Source: Streptomyces sp. NBC_00490 (GTDB lineage: Bacteria; Actinomycetota; Actinomycetes; Streptomycetales; Streptomycetaceae). Taken from it: a DNA stretch of 64,000 bases. Below the pieces are notes generated by a model. It was not told the DNA's origin. It did no database searches and saw only the letters and a program-made list of their open reading frames with translations. Positions 1 through 8,199 of this stretch are shown in pieces (position 1 is the stretch's first letter; every line of letters starts with the position of its first letter). The stretch covers positions 5,828,001 through 5,892,000 of the forward strand of contig NZ_CP107869.1 in NCBI RefSeq assembly GCF_036013645.1, given 5' to 3'. The position numbers and the translations under genes are program-made.

Positions 1-97
1 CCCCAGGGGGTCCTGAGGGTTGCACGCCCTGACCTCGTCCACTCGATCGAGTGATCGAAGTCGGCCAGGGAGTGACCACAGGGAGCCTGCATCCCGC
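1..97 (-). other. possible 5' end of an rsbN-like gene running off the left edge
   Basis: On the minus strand two frames stay open to the window edge, one from an ATG at 92 and one from a GTG at 79. I cannot choose between them from so little sequence. In Streptomyces the anti-sigma gene rsbN lies just downstream of bldN and is transcribed from its own sigma-BldN promoter, and a matching promoter lies immediately upstream here. If the ATG at 92 is used, the transcript would be nearly leaderless. The perfect 14-bp palindrome CACTCGATCGAGTG sits at 40-53 inside this stretch. Confidence 0.3.
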
Positions 98-126
98 ACA
101 ACGAGCAACGCGGCACTTGGGTTACG
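98..126 (-). promoter_or_regulatory. sigma-BldN-type promoter between bldN and the left-edge gene
   Basis: Read on the minus strand, CGTAAC (126-121) is followed after 17 bp by CGTTGT (103-98). The published sigma-BldN consensus, as I recall it, is CGTAAC, 16-17 bp, CGTTGA. The site lies downstream of the bldN stop and points away from bldN, as expected for the rsbN promoter. This is a motif match only. Confidence 0.55.
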
Positions 127-200
127 GACGGCGGATGATCGGATCGGGAAGTCAACGGACTCTCACTGAGAGCGAGTTGGATGCTACGGGGCGTGTTCGC

Positions 201-974
201 TCAGCGGGCGTCGTCCGGGAGGAGCCGGGCGAGGGTGCGCACGGCCCGGTACTGCAGGGTCTTGATGGCGCCCTCGTTCTTGCCCATCACCCGGGCGGTC
301 TCGGCGACCGAGAGGCCCTGGAGGAAGCGGAGCGTCACACACTCCTGCTGCTGTGGGTTGAGGCGGCGCACGGCGTCCAGGAGGGCGGCGTTGGAGAGGG
401 ACTCCAGGACGGAGTCCTCCGGTGACCGCTCGACCTCGTTGGCGTCGAGCATCTCGCCGGTCGTCACTTCGAGACGAAAACGGCTGGACTTGAAGTGGTC
501 GGCGACGAGGTTCCGGGCGATCGTCACAAGCCAGGCGCCGAAGTCACGGCCCTGCCAGGTGAAGGTGCCGATCCTGCGCAGCGCGCGCAGGAACGTCTCG
601 CTGGTGAGGTCCTCGGCGGTCGCCTTGCCGCCCACCCGGTAGTAGATGTACCGGTAGACGGTGTCGCTGTACTGGTCGTAGAGGCGTCCGAAGGCGTCGG
701 CCTCGCCGGCCTGGGCACGCTCCACGAGGTCCATCATGCGGGCGCTGTCGCTGTCCGCGGCCGGTCGGCGCGCGGCGGTGGTGCCGGTCGAACGCCCTCT
801 TCTGCCGACAGCCGCGGAACCGTCGGCGAGTGCGTAGCACGGGCCGATCGGTGCCGTGGCTACGGCGAGGGCGGGGACGGCGTACGCGGTGGGGACGAAG
901 CCGCGCAACAGGTCTTGGACCGTTGCGCGCAGCGTAGCCAGGCCCGAGGCGTCAACCCCGACGTGTGGGTACAC
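201..974 (-). CDS. bldN: BldN-like ECF RNA polymerase sigma factor with N-terminal pro-sequence
   Basis: This 257-residue protein carries an ECF sigma-2 domain at about residues 80-150 (core RDFGAWLVTIARNLVADHF) and a sigma-4 helix-turn-helix at about 200-252 (GLSVAETARVMGKNEGAIKT). An extra 80-odd residue N-terminal extension beginning YPHVGVDASGLATL precedes them. In Streptomyces BldN/AdsA that extension is a pro-sequence removed by proteolysis to give the active factor, which directs aerial-mycelium genes such as chaplins, rodlins and bldM. The start is GTG at 974, with GGGAG a few bases upstream. A sigma-BldN-like promoter lies just downstream, and the adjacent HAD, glutaredoxin, rex and hem genes match the S. 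coelicolor bldN neighbourhood as I remember it. The identification rests on the extension plus context. Confidence 0.9.
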   Translation of the reverse strand: MYPHVGVDASGLATLRATVQDLLRGFVPTAYAVPALAVATAPIGPCYALADGSAAVGRRGRSTGTTAARRPAADSDSARMMDLVERAQAGEADAFGRLYDQYSDTVYRYIYYRVGGKATAEDLTSETFLRALRRIGTFTWQGRDFGAWLVTIARNLVADHFKSSRFRLEVTTGEMLDANEVERSPEDSVLESLSNAALLDAVRRLNPQQQECVTLRFLQGLSVAETARVMGKNEGAIKTLQYRAVRTLARLLPDDAR

Positions 975-1290
975 GGGACTCCCAGAGGCAGAGCTTCCAT
1001 CACGTGCAGTGCGGGACCGTTCACCCGTCGTAGCGACGGAGGGGTACCGGTTTGCGTCTGAGGAGAATAACGCTTCGTGCAGGCACTGCTACACCCAGTT
1101 GCTCAAATCATCGATTACGTCGCTTCTGTAACCGAATGACGCCCGTTCAAGTGCCGCAGAGTGACCGGTTGTTGATCAGATGAGATCGAGTTCCGGTCAT
1201 GGTCGGGGCGTGTTGTGGCCGTGTGCCGACAAGAGGACTGGATGGAGGAGGTGGGGGGTATTCAAGGTGATTCGGGCGCGAGCAGACTCG
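975..1290. other. bldN upstream region, no gene recognised
   Basis: About 316 bp separate bldN from the end of the HAD gene, and both genes read leftwards. The part at 1061-1160 is less GC-rich than its surroundings and should hold the bldN promoter and leader. I see an AGTGAC half-site near 1160 that resembles half of a BldD box, but no convincing full operator. Open frames here are shadows. Confidence 0.4.
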
Positions 1291-2217
1291 TCACCTGCGG
1301 CGGCGATGCAGAGCGATCGCGGCCGCAGTGCCTCCGGCAACCGCTCCTACGCCTGCTGCCGCGGGGATGCCGACCTTTGCCGCCTTGCGGCCCGTTCGGT
1401 AGTCCCTCAGACGCCAGTCCAGGTTCCTCGCGTGCCTGCGGAGCTTGGCGTCCGGGTTGATCGCGTAGGGGTGGCCCACCAGGGAGAGCATGGGGATGTC
1501 GTTGTGGCTGTCGCTGTAGGCGGCGCAGCGGTTCAGGTCCAGGCCCTCCGCCGATGCCAGCGCTCGGACCGCCTCCGCCTTCGCGGGGCCGTGCAGGGGT
1601 TCGCCCACCAGCTTGCCCGTATAGACGCCGTCCACCGACTCCGCCACCGTGCCGAGGGCGCCGGTCAGGCCGAGGCGGCGGGCGATCACCCCGGCGATCT
1701 CCACGGGGGCCGCTGTGACGAGCCACACCTTCTGGCCCGCGTCCAGGTGGGCCTGGGCGAGGGCGCGGGTGCCGGGCCAGATGCGTTCGGCCATGTACTC
1801 GTCGTAGATCTCCTCGCCGATGGACATCAGCTCGGAGACGCGGTGGCCCTGCACGATCGACAGGGCCGAGTCGCGGGCCTCCTGCATGTGTTCGGGATCC
1901 TCGATGCCGGCCAGCCTGAACCACGCCTGCTGCCAGGCGAACCGGGCGAGGTCGCGGGTCTCGAAGAACTTCCGCTTGTACAGGCCCCGGCCGAAGTGGA
2001 ACAGCGACGCACCCTGCATGACGGTGTTGTCGAGGTCGAAGAAGGCGGCTGCCTTGTCGTCGCCGAGTACCGGGAACACCGGTTCCCCACCTGGGGCGGA
2101 GGTCTCCTCGACCTCCTGTGACGACTTGCGAGCGGCCTCCGCCGAGGCCTCGCCTGCCAACACGCTCCGCGCCGTGGCGGAGCGCCTACGGGGAGTGAGC
2201 CATCCGAGAGCGGCCAT
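1291..2217 (-). CDS. HAD-superfamily subclass IB phosphatase-like hydrolase
   Basis: This 308-residue protein has the HAD motif I nucleophile DLDNT (Asp61 and Asp63, within [17 protein letters not shown]). Motif II is Thr in VWLVTAAP, and a C-terminal motif III region reads [13 protein letters not shown], which is typical of the IB group (SerB or CicA-like phosphatases). The substrate cannot be inferred. The last 25 residues ([15 protein letters not shown], then basic residues) look like a short membrane or tail anchor, which is unusual for a soluble phosphatase. The start at 2217 is the ATG that begins the conserved frame. The gene diverges from the glutaredoxin-like gene at 2336. Confidence 0.85.
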   Translation of the reverse strand: MAALGWLTPRRRSATARSVLAGEASAEAARKSSQEVEETSAPGGEPVFPVLGDDKAAAFFDLDNTVMQGASLFHFGRGLYKRKFFETRDLARFAWQQAWFRLAGIEDPEHMQEARDSALSIVQGHRVSELMSIGEEIYDEYMAERIWPGTRALAQAHLDAGQKVWLVTAAPVEIAGVIARRLGLTGALGTVAESVDGVYTGKLVGEPLHGPAKAEAVRALASAEGLDLNRCAAYSDSHNDIPMLSLVGHPYAINPDAKLRRHARNLDWRLRDYRTGRKAAKVGIPAAAGVGAVAGGTAAAIALHRRRR

Positions 2218-2335
2218 GGCGTGAGCATAGCCAGTTTGTTCGGAGCTTCCGGAGCCGAGAGGTTCGAAGGGTGTGAACTCTCCGCGACCGGGCCGTTAAA
2301 CAAGCGGATCCCGGCCCGGCGCCGACCGCGCGAGA

Positions 2336-2623
2336 ATGGCCGACATGAGTCCCATCTTCCGCCGCAAGCCGGCCAAGGCTCCCGAGGACCGGCTCGTCAC
2401 CCTTATCCGTAAGCCGGGATGCCATCTGTGTGATGACGCACAGATCGTCATCGAGCGGGTGTGCGGGGATCTGGGGGTCCCCTGGGAGCAGAAGGACATC
2501 TCCCAGGATCCCCAACTCCACGACCAGTACTGGGAACAGATCCCGGTCGTCCTGGTCGACGGGGACCAGCACACGTTCTGGCGCGTGGACGAGAAACGCT
2601 TGAGGACGGCACTGACCGAGTAG
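2336..2623 (+). CDS. glutaredoxin-like (DUF836-type) thiol protein
   Basis: This 95-residue thioredoxin-fold protein has a CxxC site (KPGCHLCDD, Cys29 and Cys32) after strand VTLIRK, and the cis-Pro region IPVVLVDG. These are the features of the glutaredoxin/DUF836 family. It probably acts in cytosolic thiol redox exchange, although its partner is unknown. It reads toward rex, the neighbouring redox sensor. An alternative in-frame ATG lies at 2345 and neither start has a clear ribosome-binding site, so the first three residues are uncertain. Confidence 0.85.
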   Translation: MADMSPIFRRKPAKAPEDRLVTLIRKPGCHLCDDAQIVIERVCGDLGVPWEQKDISQDPQLHDQYWEQIPVVLVDGDQHTFWRVDEKRLRTALTE

Positions 2624-2722
2624 TCCAACTCGCTCGACCCTTCGCTTAGGATCGATGGCGACTTGGTCCTGGGGGCGGGATTGCTGAGGAGAGTGTGCTG
2701 TTTTGCCCCCGAGAGAGACGCG

Positions 2723-2738
2723 CGTGACCCCGGTCACG
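2723..2738. promoter_or_regulatory. perfect palindrome matching the Streptomyces Crp motif
   Basis: CGTGACC-CC-GGTCACG is a perfect inverted repeat 27 bp upstream of the Rex operator. It fits the pattern GTG(N6)GNCAC described for S. coelicolor Crp. Role inferred from pattern and position only. Confidence 0.35.
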
Positions 2739-2764
2739 TTGGCCGGGCAAATCGGACACCATCT

Positions 2765-2782
2765 TTGTGCACGCGTTCACAA
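2765..2782. promoter_or_regulatory. Rex operator (ROP) upstream of rex
   Basis: TTGTGCACGCGTTCACAA is an 18-bp near-perfect inverted repeat matching the Rex consensus TTGTGAAnnnnTTCACAA with one deviation (C for A). It lies about 77 bp before the rex start and overlaps the proposed -35 box. This placement supports NADH-responsive autorepression of rex-hemACD, which is established for S. coelicolor. Confidence 0.9.
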
Positions 2783-2793
2783 AGACATAGCCT
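2765..2793 (+). promoter_or_regulatory. candidate rex-hemACD promoter
   Basis: TTGTGC at 2765-2770 and TAGCCT at 2788-2793 are 17 bp apart, a plausible vegetative (HrdB-type) -35/-10 pair. The -35 box lies inside the Rex operator, so bound Rex would occlude RNA polymerase. Confidence 0.55.
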
Positions 2794-2858
2794 GCTTTCG
2801 ACGGGGCGGTCTGGGTACGTGTGACCGCCTGCAGCCCCGCTCTACCCGCAGGAGCACC

Positions 2859-3626
2859 GTGGCAACTGGCCGAACTCACCGACCGGCGACCCGTAGCCGA
2901 GGAATTCCCGAGGCCACCGTCGCCCGGCTTCCGCTGTACCTCCGCGCGCTGACCGCACTGTCGGAGCGCTCGGTCCCCACGGTCTCCTCCGAGGAGCTCG
3001 CGGCCGCGGCGGGCGTCAACTCCGCGAAGCTGCGCAAGGACTTCTCCTACCTCGGGTCCTACGGAACGCGTGGTGTGGGCTACGACGTCGAGTATCTCGT
3101 CTACCAGATCTCCCGCGAACTGGGCCTGACCCAGGACTGGCCGGTCGTGATCGTCGGTATCGGCAACCTCGGCGCCGCTCTCGCCAACTACGGCGGCTTC
3201 GCCTCCCGCGGCTTCCGGGTCGCGGCCCTCATCGACGCCGATCCGGGCATGGCGGGCAAGCCGGTCGCGGGCATTCCGGTCCAGCACAGCGATGAACTCG
3301 AAAAGATCATCAAGGACAACGGCGTATCGATCGGTGTCATCGCCACCCCCGCCGGTGCCGCCCAGCCGGTCTGTGACCGGCTCGTGGCCGCCGGCGTCAC
3401 CTCCATCCTGAACTTCGCGCCGACCGTGCTGACCGTCCCGGACGGCGTCGACGTGCGCAAGGTGGACCTCTCCATCGAGCTCCAGATCCTTGCCTTCCAC
3501 GAGCAGCGCAAGGCCGGTGAGGAGGCCGCCGCCGCAGCCGACGCCGCCGGTGCGGTCGCCGCCGTCCGTGGTGACTCCGCCGACAAAGGGCCCGACGGGG
3601 ACGTACCCGCCGTGATGCCGGCATGA
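2859..3626 (+). CDS. rex: redox-sensing transcriptional repressor Rex
   Basis: This 255-residue protein is the NADH/NAD+-sensing repressor of respiratory and haem genes. An N-terminal winged-helix domain at about residues 15-85 carries the hallmark KLRKDFSYLGSYGTRGVGY. It is followed by a Rossmann domain with GIGNLG at residues 100-105 and a C-terminal domain-swapped helix (SIELQILAFHEQ). I chose GTG at 2859 because AGGAG sits 5 bp upstream and the conserved family length begins there; the frame is open further upstream, through the operator. The stop overlaps the hemA start (ATGA), so rex and hemA are translationally coupled. The Ala/Asp-rich C-terminal tail is typical of actinomycete Rex. 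Confidence 0.97.
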   Translation: MATGRTHRPATRSRGIPEATVARLPLYLRALTALSERSVPTVSSEELAAAAGVNSAKLRKDFSYLGSYGTRGVGYDVEYLVYQISRELGLTQDWPVVIVGIGNLGAALANYGGFASRGFRVAALIDADPGMAGKPVAGIPVQHSDELEKIIKDNGVSIGVIATPAGAAQPVCDRLVAAGVTSILNFAPTVLTVPDGVDVRKVDLSIELQILAFHEQRKAGEEAAAAADAAGAVAAVRGDSADKGPDGDVPAVMPA

Positions 3627-5350
3627 GTCTCCTCGTCGTGGGGCTGAGCCACCGCAGCGCTCCGGTCAGCGTCCTGGAGCGGGCGGCGCTGAGCGCTGAC
3701 GCCCAGGTCAAGCTGTTGCAGGACGCCGTCGCCGCGGAGCCGTCCGCCGAGGCCGCCGTGCTGGCCACCTGCAACCGGATCGAGCTGTACGCCGACGTCG
3801 ACAAGTTCCACGCCGGTGTCGCCGAGCTGTCCACGCTGCTCGCCCAGCACAGCGGGGTGGGGCTGGACGAGCTCACTCCCTATCTGTACGTGCACTACGA
3901 GGACCGAGCCGTCCATCACCTCTTCTCGGTGGCCTGCGGGCTGGACTCCATGGTCGTCGGGGAGGGGCAGATCCTCGGACAGATCAAGGACTCCCTCGCC
4001 AAGGCGCAGGACCTGCACACCGCCGGACGGCTGCTGAACGATCTGTTCCAGCAGGCACTGCGGGTCGGCAAGCGGGCGCACTCCGAGACCGGGATCGACC
4101 GGGCCGGACAGTCGCTGGTCACCTTCGGGCTGGAGCAGCTGGCCTCCGGTACGGCCGTGGACGCGTGGGCCCCGGGCAAGAAGGCGCTCGTCATCGGTGC
4201 CGGGTCCATGTCCTCGCTCGCCGCGGCGACGCTCGCGCGGGTCGGCGTCGGCGAGATCGTGATCGCCAACCGGACGCCGGACCGGGCCGAGCGCCTCGCC
4301 GAGATCCTGAACGACGCCGACGACCTGGACGTGGCGGCCCGCGCGGTACCGATGGACGCGGTGCCGGGCGAGCTGACACGTGCCGACGTCGTGGTGTCCT
4401 GTACGGGCGCGACCGGGCTGGTGCTCACGGCTTCGGAGGTCGCCGAGGCCGTCGCCGCGGGCCCGGTTACGGGTTCGCCCGCCGACGCCGACGGGGTGCC
4501 GTCCCGCTTCGGGCCGGGAGCCGCCCTGGGCGGCACGAACGCCCGCAGCCTCACCGGACCGGCCGCCGCGGGCTCCGCGGACGACGAGAACTGTCCGCTC
4601 GATCTCAACGCCGTCCCCGCCACCGCCGGGTTCTCCGTGCTCGGGGAAGCAGCCGTCGCCGGGATGGCCACCACCGAGCTCGAACAGCACGCCGCCTGGG
4701 TCGACAACGGCATCGCCCGAGTCCCCGGCCCGGCCGACGAGGCCGACGCCATCGCCGCGCTCGCCGCCGCTGCCGCCACCGTCGGACGGATTCCCGAGCG
4801 TCGCAGGCCCGAGCCGGTCGCTCCGCAGCCCGCGCCCGGCCTCTTTCTGCTCGACCTCGCCATGCCCCGCGACATCGACGCCGCCGTGCACCGGATTCCC
4901 GGAGTACGGCTCGTCGACATCGAGTCGCTCGCCGACGCCTCGGCCGACGCCCCGATGGCGGCCGATGTCGACCAGGTGCGGCGGATCGTCGCCGACGAGG
5001 TCGCGGCCTTCGGTGCCGCGCTCCGCGCCGCGCACATCACTCCCACCGTGGTCGCGCTGCGCACCATGGCCGCCGATGTGGTCGCCGGGGAGATCGCCCG
5101 GCTCGAGGGGCGGCTGCCGGGGCTCGACGACAAGCACCGCAGTGAGATCACCCAGACCGTGAAGCGCGTGGTGGACAAGTTGCTGCACGCGCCGACCGTA
5201 CGGGTCAAGCAACTCGCCGCCGAGCCCGGCGGTGCCGGGTACGCGGACGCGCTGCGGACCCTGTTCGACCTCGACCAGGAGACGGTCGACGCCGTGTCCC
5301 GCGCCGAGGACAGCACCGAGAAGAACAGCAAGAACCGAGGGCCGGCATGA
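3623..5350 (+). CDS. hemA: glutamyl-tRNA reductase
   Basis: It reduces glutamyl-tRNA(Glu) to glutamate-1-semialdehyde, the first committed step of C5-pathway tetrapyrrole synthesis. The 575-residue protein has the catalytic Cys50 in ATCNRIELY, the HxxG-type N-terminal region (LSHRSAPV), the VVGEGQILGQIKDS block, an NADPH-binding segment around VIGAGSMSSLAA, and a C-terminal dimerisation helix. It is well above the 415-460 residues usual in other bacteria because of an Ala/Pro-rich insertion at about residues 270-400, which is common in streptomycetes. It overlaps both rex and hemC by four bases. Its product is used by hemL at 43670. Confidence 0.97.
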   Translation: MSLLVVGLSHRSAPVSVLERAALSADAQVKLLQDAVAAEPSAEAAVLATCNRIELYADVDKFHAGVAELSTLLAQHSGVGLDELTPYLYVHYEDRAVHHLFSVACGLDSMVVGEGQILGQIKDSLAKAQDLHTAGRLLNDLFQQALRVGKRAHSETGIDRAGQSLVTFGLEQLASGTAVDAWAPGKKALVIGAGSMSSLAAATLARVGVGEIVIANRTPDRAERLAEILNDADDLDVAARAVPMDAVPGELTRADVVVSCTGATGLVLTASEVAEAVAAGPVTGSPADADGVPSRFGPGAALGGTNARSLTGPAAAGSADDENCPLDLNAVPATAGFSVLGEAAVAGMATTELEQHAAWVDNGIARVPGPADEADAIAALAAAAATVGRIPERRRPEPVAPQPAPGLFLLDLAMPRDIDAAVHRIPGVRLVDIESLADASADAPMAADVDQVRRIVADEVAAFGAALRAAHITPTVVALRTMAADVVAGEIARLEGRLPGLDDKHRSEITQTVKRVVDKLLHAPTVRVKQLAAEPGGAGYADALRTLFDLDQETVDAVSRAEDSTEKNSKNRGPA

Positions 5351-6306
5351 CTGACAAGGCACTGAGGCTCGGGACAAGGCGAAGCAGACTCGCCATGGCC
5401 CAGTCCGGGCAGGTGGCGGACGCCGTGAGCCAGGTGACCGGACGGCCCGTTGAGCTCGTCGAGATCACCACGTACGGCGATGTGTCGCGGGAACAGCTCG
5501 CGCAGATCGGCGGCACGGGCGTGTTCGTGACCGCACTGCGGGAGGCCCTGCTCAAGGGAGAGGTCGACTTCGCGGTGCACTCGCTGAAGGACCTGCCCAC
5601 CGGGCAGCCCGACGAGCTCTCGCTCGCCGCCGTCCCCCTGCGCGAGGACCCGCGTGACGTCATCGTCGCCCGGGACGCGCTGAAGTTCACCGACCTGCCC
5701 CGCGGGGCGCGCATCGGTACCGGGTCACCCCGGCGGATGGCCCAGCTCAACGCGTACGCACGCGCCCATGGGCTGGACATCGAGACCGTCGCGATCCGGG
5801 GGAACGTCGACACCCGGATCCGGTACGTGCACGACGGTGAGCTGGATGCGGTGGTGCTGGCCGCGGCCGGGCTGCATCGCATCGGGCGCATCGACGAAGT
5901 GACTGACTTTCTTTCAGTCGACACGGTTTTGCCCGCTCCCGGCCAGGGAGCACTGGCGATCGAATGCACCGCGGACAACGCGGACCTGATCGCCGCGCTC
6001 GGCGAACTCGACGACCCGTTCACGCGGGCCGCCGTGACTGCCGAGCGGTCACTGCTCGCCGCCCTGGAGGCCGGTTGCAGCGCACCTGTGGGCGCGCTGG
6101 CCGACCTGCTGGCCGACGGGCAGATTGTCAAGGAAATGCGCCTGCGCGGCGTCGTCGGCACGACCGACGGCTCGCGGATGGTGCAGTTGTCCACCACCGG
6201 TCCCGTGCCCGAGACGTACGACCAAGCAATGGCGCTCGGCCGTGAACTCGCTGCCGAGATGCTTGCCCAGGGCGCGGCCGGTCTGATGGGGGAGCGAGCA
6301 CAGTGA
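5347..6306 (+). CDS. hemC: hydroxymethylbilane synthase (porphobilinogen deaminase)
   Basis: It polymerises four porphobilinogens into hydroxymethylbilane. The 319-residue protein starts with the family signature RLGTRRSRLAMAQ. It has the catalytic Asp region HSLKDLPT and the arginine-rich GTGSPRRMAQL, and the dipyrromethane cofactor is attached at Cys244 in EAGCSAPVGA. Its length is normal for the family. It is coupled to hemA upstream (ATGA) and hemD downstream (GTGA), and so falls under the Rex-controlled promoter. Confidence 0.97.
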   Translation: MTDKALRLGTRRSRLAMAQSGQVADAVSQVTGRPVELVEITTYGDVSREQLAQIGGTGVFVTALREALLKGEVDFAVHSLKDLPTGQPDELSLAAVPLREDPRDVIVARDALKFTDLPRGARIGTGSPRRMAQLNAYARAHGLDIETVAIRGNVDTRIRYVHDGELDAVVLAAAGLHRIGRIDEVTDFLSVDTVLPAPGQGALAIECTADNADLIAALGELDDPFTRAAVTAERSLLAALEAGCSAPVGALADLLADGQIVKEMRLRGVVGTTDGSRMVQLSTTGPVPETYDQAMALGRELAAEMLAQGAAGLMGERAQ

Positions 6307-8012
6307 GCCCCACCGCCCTTCCTGCCGCCGGACCTGAACACGGGCACGTCACCTTCCTGGGTGCCGGACCCGGGGATCCGGGACTACTCACTCTGCGCGC
6401 CGTCGAGGCGCTGGGGAACGCGGACGTTCTCGTCGCCGAGCATGAAGTGCTCGACGTCGTGCGCGTCCACGCTCGCTCAGGCGTCGCCGTCGTCGACACG
6501 GATTCGGATCCCTCGTCGGATCCGCATCCGGGCACAGGCGCGCCTCAACTAACGGTTGTTGACGGTACGTCAACAACCGCTGCCGCCCCCGCCGTGCGGG
6601 ATGCCGCACATCTTGTCATGGAGGCCGCGCGGGGCGGCAGGCGGGTCGTACGTGCGGTGTCCGGGGACCCCGGGCTCGACGCGTACGCCGCCGAGGAGAT
6701 GCTGGCGTGCGCCGCCGCGGGGGTGCCTTTCGAGGTCGTTCCCGGTGTCGCCGCCGCGGTCGGCGTGGCCGCGTACGCGGGTGTTCCGCTGCGGGACGCC
6801 CAGGGCGCCGATGTGCGGTTCGTGGATGCGCGGACCGCTTCCGACCGGTGCTGGACCGAGGTCGGGGCGTCCGACGGGACCGTGGTCGTCTCGACGACCC
6901 TGGATTCCGTGGGCGCCGCCGCCGGTGAGCTCGTCGCCGCCGGACGCAAGCCCGACACTCCGCTGACGGTCACGGTCGCTGGTACGACCACTCGTCAGCG
7001 GACGTGGACGGCGACGCTGGGGACCATCGCCCAGCTGCTCAAGCAGACCAAGGTGCTGCCCTCGCCTGATGGCGGGCGGCCGGTGATAGCCGTGGTCGGT
7101 GAGCGGTCCGCCGCTGCTCAGCGCGAGCAGCTGTCGTGGTTCGAGTCCAAGCCGCTCTTCGGGTGGCGGGTGCTCGTGCCGCGTACGAAGGAGCAGGCGG
7201 CTTCGCTCTCCGACCAGCTGCGGTCCTACGGGGCTGTGCCGCACGAGGTGCCGACGATCGCCGTCGAGCCGCCGCGGACGCCTCAGCAGATGGAGCGGGC
7301 GGTCAAGGGGCTCGTCACGGGCCGCTACGAGTGGATCGCCTTCACCTCGGTGAACGCCGTCAAGGCCGTGCGGGAGAAGTTCGAGGAGTACGGGCTCGAC
7401 GCGCGTGCCTTCGCCGGGATCAAGGTCGCCGCGGTGGGCGAGCAGACCGCCAAGGCGCTCGTCGCCTTCGGTGTGAAGCCGGACCTGGTGCCCTCCGGGG
7501 AGCAGTCCGCTGCCGGACTCCTCGAGGACTGGCCGCCGTACGACCCCGTATTCGACCCGATCGACCGGGTCTTCCTGCCGCGCGCCGACATCGCCACCGA
7601 GACGCTGGTCGCGGGGCTCATCGAGCTCGGGTGGGAGGTCGACGACGTCACGGCCTACCGGACCGTGCGGGCGTCGCCGCCGCCGGCCGAGACCCGTGAG
7701 GCGATCAAGGGGGGTGGCTTCGACGCCGTTCTCTTCACGTCGTCCTCCACCGTGCGCAACCTGGTGGGTATCGCCGGGAAGCCGCACAACGTGACCGTCA
7801 TCGCGTGTATCGGTCCCGCCACCGCGAAGACCGCAGAGGAGCACGGGCTCCGGGTGGACGTGATGGCTCCCGAGCCGTCCGTGCACAGACTGACCGAGGC
7901 GCTGGCCGACTTCGGGCTGAAGCGGCGGGCGGCCGCGCTCGAGGCCGGGGATCCGGTCACCCGGCCCAGCGAGCGCCGGCCCGGGGCCCGGCGGAGGCGT
8001 AGCACCACCTGA
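6303..8012 (+). CDS. hemD: fused SUMT-like/uroporphyrinogen-III synthase
   Basis: The C-terminal half (about residues 285-545, from GWRVLVPRTKEQAASL) is uroporphyrinogen-III synthase, which cyclises hydroxymethylbilane with D-ring inversion. It contains the family segment FTSSSTVRNLVG. The N-terminal half (about residues 15-250) begins with the SAM-methyltransferase motif VTFLGAGPGDPGLLTLRAVE of uroporphyrinogen-III C-methyltransferases. The usual Gly-rich KGGDP...GRGGEE loop is replaced by AVSGDPGLDAYAAEE, so methylation activity is doubtful. The start is GTG overlapping the hemC stop. The protein ends in a basic tail (RRPGARRRRSTT). The HemD role is secure; the CobA/CysG role is not. Confidence 0.92.
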   Translation: MSPTALPAAGPEHGHVTFLGAGPGDPGLLTLRAVEALGNADVLVAEHEVLDVVRVHARSGVAVVDTDSDPSSDPHPGTGAPQLTVVDGTSTTAAAPAVRDAAHLVMEAARGGRRVVRAVSGDPGLDAYAAEEMLACAAAGVPFEVVPGVAAAVGVAAYAGVPLRDAQGADVRFVDARTASDRCWTEVGASDGTVVVSTTLDSVGAAAGELVAAGRKPDTPLTVTVAGTTTRQRTWTATLGTIAQLLKQTKVLPSPDGGRPVIAVVGERSAAAQREQLSWFESKPLFGWRVLVPRTKEQAASLSDQLRSYGAVPHEVPTIAVEPPRTPQQMERAVKGLVTGRYEWIAFTSVNAVKAVREKFEEYGLDARAFAGIKVAAVGEQTAKALVAFGVKPDLVPSGEQSAAGLLEDWPPYDPVFDPIDRVFLPRADIATETLVAGLIELGWEVDDVTAYRTVRASPPPAETREAIKGGGFDAVLFTSSSTVRNLVGIAGKPHNVTVIACIGPATAKTAEEHGLRVDVMAPEPSVHRLTEALADFGLKRRAAALEAGDPVTRPSERRPGARRRRSTT

Positions 8013-8199
8013 CCCCCTGCTGAGGGGCGCGGTTGCGGATGCGGCGGTCTGGTGTTCCTGCCAGGCCGCCGTCGCTGTGCGGCCGTAGCGCAGCGGGTTC
8101 CGCGGGCCCTACGTCGCCTTCGCGCGGGGGCGCCGCCCGGGCCCGCGGGCCGACGTCGCGTCGGCAAAGGGGGGTGTGGGGCGGGCGTAGCGTAGGGGT

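Noticed and set aside
2250..2290. tRNA-like GGTTCGAA word
   Set aside because: No flanking acceptor or anticodon stems could be drawn; no tRNA gene was found elsewhere in the window.
3188..5580. Long minus-strand frames opposite hemA (up to 729 codons)
   Set aside because: They are antisense shadows of the hemA/hemC codons in high-GC DNA, with Gly/Arg/His-rich translations and no domains.
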